Assembly: GCA_937863995.1 (NCBI GenBank)
Contig: CALMIK010000031.1
Coordinates: 1 to 42,963 of the forward strand
DNA from: an uncultured Chelatococcus sp.
GTDB lineage: Bacteria; Pseudomonadota; Alphaproteobacteria; Rhizobiales; Beijerinckiaceae
DNA: 42,963 nt
Direction of reading: 5' to 3'
The position numbers and the translations under genes are program-made. Positions 9,062-16,243 of the stretch are shown piece by piece (the first letter of the stretch is position 1; every line of letters starts with the position of its first letter). A model generated the notes under the pieces. It was given only the letters and a program-made list of their open reading frames with translations, was not told the origin of the DNA and did no database searches.

Positions 9062-10276
9062 TCAACGTTGGGTGAGTTCGGTCGCGGGCTTCTTCAACTC
9101 GCTCTTCTCGGTCATCGGCACCGGCTCCGGCGCCACCGCCGCACCGGGCCGGACGTGCTGCAGCCCATTGACGATGATGCGCTCGCCCGGCTTCAGCCCG
9201 GCGCTCACCACGCGCAGCCCCTCATGCGAGGCGCCGAGAGCAACCTCGCGCCACGCGGCCTTGCTGTCGTCGCCGACGACGAAGACGTACTTCTTGTTCT
9301 GGTCGGTGCCGACGGCGCGCTCGTTGATGACGAGCTGCTGAGCCGCCTTCGCCTGCCCCAGCTGCACCCGCACGAACTGGCCGGGCATCAGCCGTCCCTC
9401 CGGGTTGTCGAGCAGCGCGCGCACCCGCACCGTGCCGCTGGCACCATCGATGCCGTTGTCGATGAAGTGCAGGCGGCCATTGAACTGCGACGATCCGGTC
9501 GTCGCCGTGGTGAGCCGCACCGGTATCCGCTCCAGGGCGCGCGGCCCTTCCGGCAGCGTGGCGAGCGCATCGAGAACGCTGCGCTCGTCGGCATTGAAGG
9601 CGGCATAGATCGGATCGACGGACAGCAGGCTGGTCAGCACCTGCCCGCCGGCGTCGATCAGGTTGCCGACGGTGACGTTCAGCCGTCCGATGCGGCCGCT
9701 GATCGGCGCGCGGATCTGCGTGTAGTCGAGGTTGAGCTGGGCGGTGCGGCGCGCGGCCTCGGCAGCGTGGAGATTGGCGCGCGCCTCGCTCAGGCCATGC
9801 ACCCTTGCATCGAGGTCGCGCTGCGACAGGTTGCGCGTGGTGAAGAGCTTCTGGCCGCGTTCGTTTTCGCTCTCGGAGAGCGCGACGCGCGCCTGCGCCG
9901 CCAGCACCTGCGCCTGGGCGCGCTCCAGCTCGGCGAGATAGGGCGCCTGATCGATGCTGACGAGCAGGTCGCCCTGCTTCACCAGATTGCCCTCGCGAAA
10001 ATGCACGGCTTCGACGACACCGGAAACGCGCGAGCGCAGCTCCACGCGCTCCAACGCCTCCAGCCGGCCGGAGAATTCGGCCCATTGCACCACGTCCCGC
10101 GCCTCCACCGTGGCGACGGAGACCGGCGTGGCGGGCGGTGAAGCGGCGGCGTCCGGGGCGGACGTGGTATCCCCCCGCGCGCCGATGCCGGAGAGCCCGT
10201 AAGCGACAACAGCCGTCAACACGACGGACGCAGTAAGGCCTGCAAAAAGGCCATGACGGTTCGTTCCCTGAGTCAT
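9062..10276 (-). CDS. RND efflux periplasmic adaptor (membrane fusion protein), MexE/CeoA type
   Basis: The protein has 404 residues. An N-terminal hydrophobic segment (about 10-32) acts as signal or anchor and has no lipobox Cys. The biotinyl-lipoyl half-motifs flank an alpha-helical hairpin rich in Ala, Glu and Arg (about 95-165), and IRAPISGRIGRLNVTVGNLI marks the second lipoyl half. Beta-barrel and membrane-proximal domains follow, with LMPGQFVRVQL typical of the family. The protein bridges the RND pump and an outer-membrane channel. The start is ATG at 10276 with AAGGA 8 nt upstream. It sits 49 bp after the hydrolase-like gene and 52 bp before the pump gene, so the three genes are probably one transcript controlled by the divergent LysR regulator. 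Confidence 0.93.
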   Translation of the reverse strand: MTQGTNRHGLFAGLTASVVLTAVVAYGLSGIGARGDTTSAPDAAASPPATPVSVATVEARDVVQWAEFSGRLEALERVELRSRVSGVVEAVHFREGNLVKQGDLLVSIDQAPYLAELERAQAQVLAAQARVALSESENERGQKLFTTRNLSQRDLDARVHGLSEARANLHAAEAARRTAQLNLDYTQIRAPISGRIGRLNVTVGNLIDAGGQVLTSLLSVDPIYAAFNADERSVLDALATLPEGPRALERIPVRLTTATTGSSQFNGRLHFIDNGIDGASGTVRVRALLDNPEGRLMPGQFVRVQLGQAKAAQQLVINERAVGTDQNKKYVFVVGDDSKAAWREVALGASHEGLRVVSAGLKPGERIIVNGLQHVRPGAAVAPEPVPMTEKSELKKPATELTQR

Positions 10277-10325
10277 AGGGTCGGTCCTTCTTCGAGGTAA
10301 GGTCAGCTAACGGAAGGCGTGGCCG

Positions 10326-11162
10326 TCAGGACGGCGCGGTACGCTCATAGAAGGCGGCGATCTCGCCGCAGGTCTTGCACAAACATGAACCTTTCTCCGG
10401 CGCGTCGGCATAGGCCTGCGGCCAGTGCGTCGGCGCGGCGCATTCGATGTGGCTGACGGGCACGCCCGCCTGATCGAGCCGGGACGCATATTGCGCCGCC
10501 TCGTCCCGCATCGGGTCGTCCTGGGCGCTGATCAGCAACGCGGGCGGCAGGCCGGCAAGACGCATCGCCTGCAACGGCGCCGCATAGGGATGCCCCGCAC
10601 GCTCGGGCGCGCCGAGATAATCCGCCCAGCCATCGGCCCAGCAGCAGCCGGATGCGCCGGCGTGGGCGTCGCGCAGCGAAGCGGTGGCGAGACAGGCGTC
10701 GAGCATCGGCGACAGCAGGATCTGGCCGGCGAGCGCGGGGCCGCCACGGTCCCGCGCTATCATGGCGAGCGCGGCGGCGAGATTGCCGCCCGCCTCCTCG
10801 CCGGCGACGTAAAGCGGCGCCCCGCGCGCCACCCAGCGGCCGCGCTCCCTCGCAATTGCGTCGAGGGCTCCATAAATGAGTTCGAGCGTTTCAGGAAAAC
10901 GCTGCAGCGGCGCGAGCGGATAAGCGAGCGAGAACACCGCCGCCCCAGCCTCGGTGAGCGCCGCCGCAACCGCCTGCCCCTCCGCCGGCGAGCCGCTGTT
11001 GAAGTGGCCGCCATGGAGGTGCAACACCAGACCGGCCTTCTCCGGAACCTTGGCAGGAACGTAGAGGCGCCCGGAAAAGGTGTTTCCACGGACGCTCACG
11101 CTTTCCTCCCGCCAAAAGACGGAGAGAAGCGGCTGAAGCTTCTGCGTGGCGATCGCGGGCAT
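10326..11162 (-). CDS. Alpha/beta-hydrolase-fold protein of efflux operon (LlpE-like), nucleophile Ser replaced by Glu
   Basis: The protein has 278 residues and an alpha/beta-hydrolase fold of the hormone-sensitive-lipase type. The oxyanion motif HGGHF is at 50-54. The nucleophile elbow, normally G-D-S-A-G, reads GEEAG at 121-125, so the catalytic Ser is Glu123. The acid region (SAQDDPMRDEA, about 212-222) and a possible His246 remain. It therefore may not be an esterase; a structural, binding or repurposed role is possible. It is the first gene of the operon with the MexE/MexF-like genes and is divergent from a LysR gene. The same arrangement exists in Burkholderia, where a lipase-like llpE gene precedes ceoA/bpeE. 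ATG at 11162 is preceded by AGGAGG. A C-terminal CLCKTC pair of cysteines (260-265) is unusual and could bind metal or form a disulfide. Confidence 0.85.
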   Translation of the reverse strand: MPAIATQKLQPLLSVFWREESVSVRGNTFSGRLYVPAKVPEKAGLVLHLHGGHFNSGSPAEGQAVAAALTEAGAAVFSLAYPLAPLQRFPETLELIYGALDAIARERGRWVARGAPLYVAGEEAGGNLAAALAMIARDRGGPALAGQILLSPMLDACLATASLRDAHAGASGCCWADGWADYLGAPERAGHPYAAPLQAMRLAGLPPALLISAQDDPMRDEAAQYASRLDQAGVPVSHIECAAPTHWPQAYADAPEKGSCLCKTCGEIAAFYERTAPS

Positions 11163-11270
11163 GGCTGATCCTCCTTGTTGCGTTGCGGGATAAATTAGTG
11201 AATCGACGTTTCGGAATAAATAGGCTATTCACTCATTCATTATTCACAAATAGAAATAATCTGAGGTCAC
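11163..11270. promoter_or_regulatory. Divergent promoter region with candidate LysR operator
   Basis: This 108-bp spacer lies between the efflux operon (left) and its LysR gene (right). A 7-bp inverted repeat, AGTGAAT (11197-11203) and ATTCACT (11227-11233), is separated by 23 bp, and a further ATTCAC occurs at 11242-11247. The region is AT-rich compared with its flanks. Repeats of this kind in a divergent LysR spacer are typical regulator sites, but the assignment is inferred from position. Confidence 0.45.
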
Positions 11271-12161
11271 ATGGATCAGCTTGCGGCGATGCGGGCTTTC
11301 GTGCGGGTGGTCGAGACGGGCACGTTCACGCGCGCGGCCGATCTTCTCGACATGCCGAAGCCGACCGTCACCAAGCTGATCCAGCAGCTCGAAGGGCACC
11401 TGCGCGCCAGGTTGCTGAACCGCACCACGCGCCGCGTGACGGTGACCATGGACGGCGCGGCCTACTACGAGCGGGCGCTGCGGCTGTTATCGGAGCTCGA
11501 CGAACTCGACGCAAGCCTGACGCTGGCGCAGGCGCGGCCGAGCGGCAGGCTGCGGGTCGACTGCAGTTCGGCGCTGGCGATATCGATCATCATTCCGGCG
11601 CTGCACGAATTCCACACGCGCTATCCCGACATCCAGCTCGATCTGGGCCTGAGCGACCGCCCGGCCGATCTGATCGGCGAAAATCTCGACTGCGCGGTAC
11701 GGGCTGGCGAGATCACCGACCAGAGCCTGGTCGCGCGGCGCATCGGCGAGATGCAGGTCATTACCTGCGCCACCCCTGAATATCTGGTGCGCTACGGCAC
11801 GCCGCTGCATCCGCGCGACATAGAGGACGGCCACCGGATCGTGGCCTATAGGCCGGCGCTCGGCGGCCGGGTTCTGCCGCATGTCTACCAGAACCACAGC
11901 GAAACGATCGAGGTGACCGGGCACTACAGCATCTCGGTCAACGACGGCATGGGTTATCTCGCCGCCGGTCTCGCCAGCCACGGCATCATGCAGCTTCCCG
12001 CCTTCATGACCCGCGCGCACATAGCAGAAGGCCGCCTCGTGCCGCTGCTGCAAAACTGGTGCACGGCGCCGAAGCCGCTGCACATCATCTATCCGCCGAA
12101 CCGGCACCTCAGTAACAAAGTGCGCGTTTTCGTCGACTGGCTGGCGGAACTCTGCAGATGA
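11271..12161 (+). CDS. LysR-family regulator of the efflux operon (CeoR/BpeT/MexT-like position)
   Basis: The protein has 296 residues, the usual length for LysR regulators. The N-terminal winged helix-turn-helix covers about 1-60 (AMRAFVRVVETGTFTRAAD, then a recognition helix around MPKPTVTKLIQQLE). The C-terminal effector-binding domain starts at about 90 (GRLRVDCSSALAISIIIPAL). It belongs to the large DmlR/CrgA-like branch. ATG at 11271 has a TGAGGT ribosome site. It is divergent from the hydrolase-adaptor-pump operon with 108 bp between the starts, which is the usual arrangement for a LysR activator of a MexEF-type pump. The effector is unknown; salicylate acts on the Burkholderia ceo relative, which is only a lead. 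Confidence 0.92.
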   Translation: MDQLAAMRAFVRVVETGTFTRAADLLDMPKPTVTKLIQQLEGHLRARLLNRTTRRVTVTMDGAAYYERALRLLSELDELDASLTLAQARPSGRLRVDCSSALAISIIIPALHEFHTRYPDIQLDLGLSDRPADLIGENLDCAVRAGEITDQSLVARRIGEMQVITCATPEYLVRYGTPLHPRDIEDGHRIVAYRPALGGRVLPHVYQNHSETIEVTGHYSISVNDGMGYLAAGLASHGIMQLPAFMTRAHIAEGRLVPLLQNWCTAPKPLHIIYPPNRHLSNKVRVFVDWLAELCR

Positions 12162-12561
12162 TGCAATCGCAACGCACCAGCACATCCGGGGAAGGCCCAG
12201 CGATATTCCCTCACGGGTTTCTGGTCCATCCGGCGTGAGACGTGCATTCCACATGCCGAGCGGCTGCTAAAATGTGATGTTTAAATTTTATGCGAATAAA
12301 ATAGACGAATTAATCCAGAAAATTATCGTCTATTTTGTATTAAATTATTAATCTCATTAGATAGACATATATAAACTACGGAATGATGACTTCCAATCAT
12401 CATCGTGCCTCGAAATTGCCGTATCCGTGCAACCGAAAAAAGCGTGAAATCACAACTGGTCTATTGCGTTGCAGTCGATACGCGCATATCGTGCGCCAAT
12501 AGTAGGCAATAGAGCCTTGCTGCCGCTGACCCCGAGTCGCGGAACGTACAAGCAAGAGAGA
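12162..12561. promoter_or_regulatory. AT-rich 400-bp leader region upstream of the DEAD-box helicase, with an 11-bp inverted repeat
   Basis: I see no credible gene here. The part from about 12280 to 12380 is very AT-rich. A perfect 11-bp inverted repeat, AAAATAGACGA (12298-12308) and TCGTCTATTTT (12326-12336), has a 17-nt loop. A possible promoter follows: TTGTAT at 12335-12340, then TTAGAT at 12357-12362 with a 16-nt spacer. That would leave a leader of about 190 nt before the helicase ATG at 12562. Long leaders are common on cold-inducible RNA-helicase genes. The inverted repeat could also end the LysR transcript. Confidence 0.4.
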
Positions 12562-14397
12562 ATGACTTTCAATAAACTCCCCGCGCTTCTTTCCGAAGCG
12601 CTAGCGACGCGCGGCTACACTGCGCCCACCCCGGTGCAGGCTGCCGTCCTCGAAGCCGACGCCGAGGGGCGCGATCTCATCGTGTCCGCGCAGACCGGCT
12701 CCGGCAAGACCGTGGCCTTCGGCCTCGCCATGGCCACCGATCTGCTGGACGAAAACGGCAAGGCGCGGCAGGCCGAAACGCCGCTGGCGCTCATCATCGC
12801 GCCGACGCGCGAACTGGCGCTGCAGGTCAGCCGCGAGCTCGAATGGCTCTACGGCGGCACCGGCGCCAAGGTAGCGACATGCGTGGGCGGCATGAACCCT
12901 TCGCTGGAGCGGCGTGCGCTGGCGCAAGGCGCGCAGATCATCGTCGGCACGCCCGGCCGCTTGCGCGATCACCTCGATCGCGGCGCGCTCGACCTCCACG
13001 GTCTCGCCACAGCCATTCTCGACGAAGCCGACGAAATGCTCGACATGGGCTTTCGCGAGGATCTGACCGAGCTGCTCGACGCGACGCCGCAGGACCGGCG
13101 CACGCTGCTATTCTCAGCGACGATGCCCAAGCCCATCGTCGCACTGGCGCGCCGCTATCAGCGCGATGCGCTGCGCATCTCGACGGTGGAGGAAAACCGC
13201 GGCCACGGCGACATCAGCTATCAGGCCATGGCCGTCGCGCCGTCCGACATCGAGCACGCAGTCGTCAACCTGCTGCGCTTCCACGAGGCGGAAACGGCCA
13301 TCCTGTTCTGCGCCACGCGCGACAACGTGCGGCACCTGCACGCCAGCCTCACCGAACGCGGCTTCGCGGCGGTGGCGCTTTCGGGCGAGCATAGCCAGAG
13401 CGAGCGCAATCAGGCGCTGCAGGCGCTGCGCGACCGGCGTGCCCGCGTCTGCGTCGCGACGGACGTTGCCGCGCGCGGCATCGACCTGCCCAGCCTGACG
13501 CTCGTCATCCATGTCGACATACCGCGCGACGCGGAAGTGCTTCAGCACCGCTCTGGCCGCACGGGCCGGGCCGGCAAGAAGGGCACCGCGATCTTGCTCG
13601 TGCCCTATACGCGCCGCCGGCGCGTCGAATCCATGCTGCGCGGCGCGCGCATCCCGGCGGAATGGGCCGCGCCGCCGACCGCCGAGGAAATCCGCCGCGC
13701 CGACAGCGAAAGGCTGCTCGCGCGGCTGCTCACGCCGGTCGAGATTGGCGACGAGGACCGTGCGCTCGCCAACCGCCTGCTGGCGGAGCGCAGCGCCGAG
13801 GAAATCGCCGCAGCCCTGGTGCATTTCCACCGCGCCGCCCTGCCCGAGCCCGAAGAGCTGCTGGCGGAGCACAGCGCCCCCAGCCCGCGCGCGTCGCGCA
13901 CGGATTTCGAGGAAGGCGTCTGGTTCACGCTCAACATCGGCCGCCGGCAGAACGCCGATCCACGCTGGATTTTGCCGCTGCTCTGCCGGCGCGGCAATGT
14001 CAGCCGTAGCGAGATCGGCACAATCCGCATCAACGACAACGAAACCCAGTTCGAGGTGCGGCAGGTCGTGGCTTCCCGCTTCCTGGCGAAGTTCCGTCGG
14101 AAGATCGAAGAGGAAGAAGGCGTCGAGATCACGCCGCTAGACGGCCCGCCCAGCGCCGCGCCCCGCACCGGACGCGGCAAGCCGGACAATGCCGGCCCGA
14201 GGCCGCCCCGCCCGCCCCGTCCGCCGAGAGCGCGCTCTGCCGCGCCTGAAGGCGACCACAAGGTTGGCGGCAGGCCAGGCGGAAAACCCGGCATTGGCAG
14301 CAAGCCGGCCGCTGGCAAGAAGCCCCGTGCCGCAAGCGCCAAGCCCGGCGCCAACGTGAAACCCGGTGCCGGCAAGAAGCCGGGACGGCAGCGTTGA
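12562..14397 (+). CDS. DEAD-box ATP-dependent RNA helicase with DbpA-type RNA-binding domain and basic tail
   Basis: From ATG at 12562 (GAGAG just upstream) the protein has 611 residues. A longer in-frame extension from TTG 12469 has no support. Helicase motifs: Q-motif region (about 18-30), AQTGSGKT (43-50), PTRELA (81-86), DEAD (154-157), SAT (185-187) and an HRSGRTGRAGKKG motif VI. After the two RecA domains there is a DbpA/CsdA-type RRM-like domain (EGVWFTLNIGRRQNADPRW onward). The C-terminal tail of roughly 80 residues is rich in Pro, Gly, Lys and Arg and is probably disordered. The role is ATP-driven remodelling of RNA, probably in ribosome assembly or cold adaptation. Its stop overlaps the TTG start of the next gene (TTGA), so the two are translationally coupled. 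Confidence 0.93.
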   Translation: MTFNKLPALLSEALATRGYTAPTPVQAAVLEADAEGRDLIVSAQTGSGKTVAFGLAMATDLLDENGKARQAETPLALIIAPTRELALQVSRELEWLYGGTGAKVATCVGGMNPSLERRALAQGAQIIVGTPGRLRDHLDRGALDLHGLATAILDEADEMLDMGFREDLTELLDATPQDRRTLLFSATMPKPIVALARRYQRDALRISTVEENRGHGDISYQAMAVAPSDIEHAVVNLLRFHEAETAILFCATRDNVRHLHASLTERGFAAVALSGEHSQSERNQALQALRDRRARVCVATDVAARGIDLPSLTLVIHVDIPRDAEVLQHRSGRTGRAGKKGTAILLVPYTRRRRVESMLRGARIPAEWAAPPTAEEIRRADSERLLARLLTPVEIGDEDRALANRLLAERSAEEIAAALVHFHRAALPEPEELLAEHSAPSPRASRTDFEEGVWFTLNIGRRQNADPRWILPLLCRRGNVSRSEIGTIRINDNETQFEVRQVVASRFLAKFRRKIEEEEGVEITPLDGPPSAAPRTGRGKPDNAGPRPPRPPRPPRARSAAPEGDHKVGGRPGGKPGIGSKPAAGKKPRAASAKPGANVKPGAGKKPGRQR

Positions 14398-14846
14398 TCC
14401 ACGTTCTCGTCGATGCCGACGCCTGCCCCGTGAAGGAAGAGATCTACAAGGTCTCCTTCCGTCACGCGGTGCAGGTCACGATCGTGAGCAACAGCCCCAT
14501 GCGCGTTCCGGCGCATGAACTGGTCAGCAGCGTCGTCGTCGGCACGGCCTTCGATGCGGCGGATGACTGGATCGCCGGGCGCGCGGATGCGGACACAGTC
14601 TGCATTACGGCGGATATTTTGCTCGCCGACCGTTGCCTGAAAGCCGGCGCTGCGGTCATCGCGCCCAACGGCAAGCCGTTCACCGATAATTCCATCGGCG
14701 CGGCAATCGCAATGCGCGCCATCATGTCGGATCTGCGGGCCAACGGCGATGCCGTCGGCGGCCCGCCTCCGTTCAGCAAGAGCGATCGCTCGCGTTTCCT
14801 CTCTGCGCTCGACGAAACGCTCGTGCGCCTGAAACGAAAACGTTAA
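14394..14846 (+). CDS. DUF188 / YaiI-YqxD (UPF0178) family protein
   Basis: The protein has 150 residues, full length for the family, which carries a PIN-like fold and has no firmly assigned function. The start MIHVLVDADACPVKEEI matches the family signature VDADACPVK, and the C-terminal GGPPPFSKSDRSRF is also typical. The start codon is TTG at 14394, overlapping the helicase stop TGA by 3 nt. No better start exists, and the family begins at exactly this point. Coupling to an RNA helicase fits a possible RNA-related role, which is inference. Confidence 0.9.
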   Translation: MIHVLVDADACPVKEEIYKVSFRHAVQVTIVSNSPMRVPAHELVSSVVVGTAFDAADDWIAGRADADTVCITADILLADRCLKAGAAVIAPNGKPFTDNSIGAAIAMRAIMSDLRANGDAVGGPPPFSKSDRSRFLSALDETLVRLKRKR

Positions 14847-14857
14847 AGTATCGTGCA

Positions 14858-14947
14858 GAAAAGTGGATGCCACTTTTCGTCGACAAAGATGCGTTAAATC
14901 AAAAAATTAGAGCGTCAGTTCTGATTCCATCAGAACTGACGCTCTAA
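14858..14947. repeat. Rhizobial-type palindromic intergenic element, probably also a bidirectional terminator
   Basis: There are two hairpins. The first has 9-bp arms (GAAAAGTGG at 14858-14866, CCACTTTTC at 14870-14878) and a 3-nt loop. The second has 19-bp perfect arms (14907-14925 and 14929-14947) around the loop TCC. The linker, with GATGCGTTAAATC and an A-run, resembles a mosaic repeat that I recall from many intergenic spaces of Mesorhizobium, Rhizobium and relatives. It lies between two convergent genes (14846 and 14973), so it can end both transcripts. Confidence 0.65.
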
Positions 14948-14972
14948 CTCACTACCCGCAACGGTGTCAGGG

Positions 14973-16022
14973 TCAGGCGCGCGACTGCGCGTTGCTGCGG
15001 CCGAACAAGCCGGACACGCGCGTCACGAGGCTGCCGACTTTGGGAGCGAGCAGGCCGACGAGGGGTATCGTCAGCCCGCCCACCAGCAGGCCGAACACCC
15101 CCGCGCCGGCAGCACCCGTCAGCCATTCCACGACACCGCTCAGTCCGCCCGCAACGCTCGCGCCCGCGTCGTGCTGCAGGTCGTGGAGAAGCTCCGCCGG
15201 CGCATCCACGCCGAATTCGTCAAGGCCGTGCAGAACGATGCCGCCGCCGACCCAAATCATCGCCGCCGTGCCGATCCAGGCCAGCACCGAGAGAAAATAC
15301 GGCATGCCCACCACGAGGCCGCGCCCGAGCATGCGCAGCAGGCTGCCCAGCGGCGGCCCCAGCCGCGAGCGCGCCAGGGCGACGCCCGTGTCGTCCGCCT
15401 TCACGATCAGCGCCACGACACCATAGACGCCGGCCGTGATGCCGATGCCGACCACCGCCATCACCAGCGCCTGATTCAGCAGACTGCCGCCGGGGATGGC
15501 CGCAAGCGTGATGGCCATGATCTCGGCCGAGAGAATGAAATCCGTTCGGATTGCGCTGGCGATCTTTTCGTCTTCCAGCCGGCGGGCTTCGACGGCGCGC
15601 GCCTCCGGGTCCAGCTGCGTGAGGTCGATCACCTCTTCCGCCTCGTGCCCGCCGTGGCCGGCATGCGGAAACAGCGTTTCCATCAGCTTCTCGGCGCCCT
15701 CGTAGCACAGATAGACGCCGCCCAGCATCAGCAGCGGAACGATGGCCTGCGGCAGCAAGGCGCTCAGCGCCATGGCCGCCGGCAGGAGGATGAAGAGCTT
15801 GTTGCGCAGGCTGCCCTTGGCGATGCTCCAGATGATCGGCAGCTCGCGCGAGGAATCGAAGCCGGTCACGTAGCGCGGCGTCACGGCGGCGTCGTCGATC
15901 ACAACGCCGGCGGCCTTGGTTCCCGCCTTGGCGGCCTGGCCCGCGATATCGTCGAGCGAAGCGGCAGCCACCTTGGCCAGGGCGGCGACATCATCCAGCA
16001 AAGCCAGCAGACCAACGCTCAC
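14973..16022 (-). CDS. DUF808 (YedI-like) multi-spanning inner-membrane protein
   Basis: The protein has 349 residues. The N-terminal MSVGLLALLDDVAALAK is the signature of the DUF808/YedI family. A polar segment with a His-rich patch (HAGHGGHEAEE, about 120-130) follows the first hydrophobic block. Several membrane segments follow, for example around LSAEIMAITLAAIPGG, ALVMAVVGIGITAGVYGVVALIV, YFLSVLAWIGTAAMIWVGGG and GLLVGGLTIPLVGLLAP. The start is GTG at 16022 with GGAGG 8 nt upstream. The function of this family is not established. It stands alone between two convergent or tandem terminator regions. Confidence 0.9.
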   Translation of the reverse strand: MSVGLLALLDDVAALAKVAAASLDDIAGQAAKAGTKAAGVVIDDAAVTPRYVTGFDSSRELPIIWSIAKGSLRNKLFILLPAAMALSALLPQAIVPLLMLGGVYLCYEGAEKLMETLFPHAGHGGHEAEEVIDLTQLDPEARAVEARRLEDEKIASAIRTDFILSAEIMAITLAAIPGGSLLNQALVMAVVGIGITAGVYGVVALIVKADDTGVALARSRLGPPLGSLLRMLGRGLVVGMPYFLSVLAWIGTAAMIWVGGGIVLHGLDEFGVDAPAELLHDLQHDAGASVAGGLSGVVEWLTGAAGAGVFGLLVGGLTIPLVGLLAPKVGSLVTRVSGLFGRSNAQSRA

Positions 16023-16112
16023 GTCATCTTCCTCCGATGGAAAAGTCCCGCCGGCACGGGGCCTTGCGATACCGTTGCGTTACAGGTGCATGTCGCCGTT
16101 GCCGCGACAGGA

Positions 16113-16192
16113 TAACACGCAGCGGAACCATCTCCGATGTCACGAAATCGCAAATGGTTCCGCTATTTTTCCAAATAGTTCCGCTATTTTTT
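16113..16192. repeat. Triple AGCGGAAC motif: tandem 21-bp repeat plus inverted copy upstream of the DUF808 gene
   Basis: Two tandem 21-bp units (16150-16170 and 16171-16191) share GTTCCGCTATTTTT. A third copy, inverted, AGCGGAACCAT at 16121-16131, pairs perfectly with ATGGTTCCGCT at 16154-16164. The block is 100-170 bp upstream of the DUF808 start. Multiple spaced copies suggest a protein-binding site; the inverted pair followed by T5 could also act as a terminator in the plus direction. Confidence 0.5.
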
Positions 16193-16211
16193 AATGACAG
16201 GCGATTTTAAG

Positions 16212-16235
16212 CGGTCGGGCGTCGCCGCCCGACCG
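16212..16235 (-). terminator. Hairpin downstream of the Na/Pi cotransporter gene
   Basis: Perfect 10-bp arms CGGTCGGGCG (16212-16221) and CGCCCGACCG (16226-16235) surround a 4-nt loop. The hairpin is 8 bp beyond the stop codon at 16244. The sequence that follows on the minus strand is only weakly U-rich. Confidence 0.6.
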
Positions 16236-16243
16236 TATAGGCA

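Noticed and set aside
16121..16164. GGAAC motif as an EcfG general-stress promoter
   Set aside because: The required CGTT-like -10 element does not occur 16-17 bp after any of the GGAAC copies on either strand.
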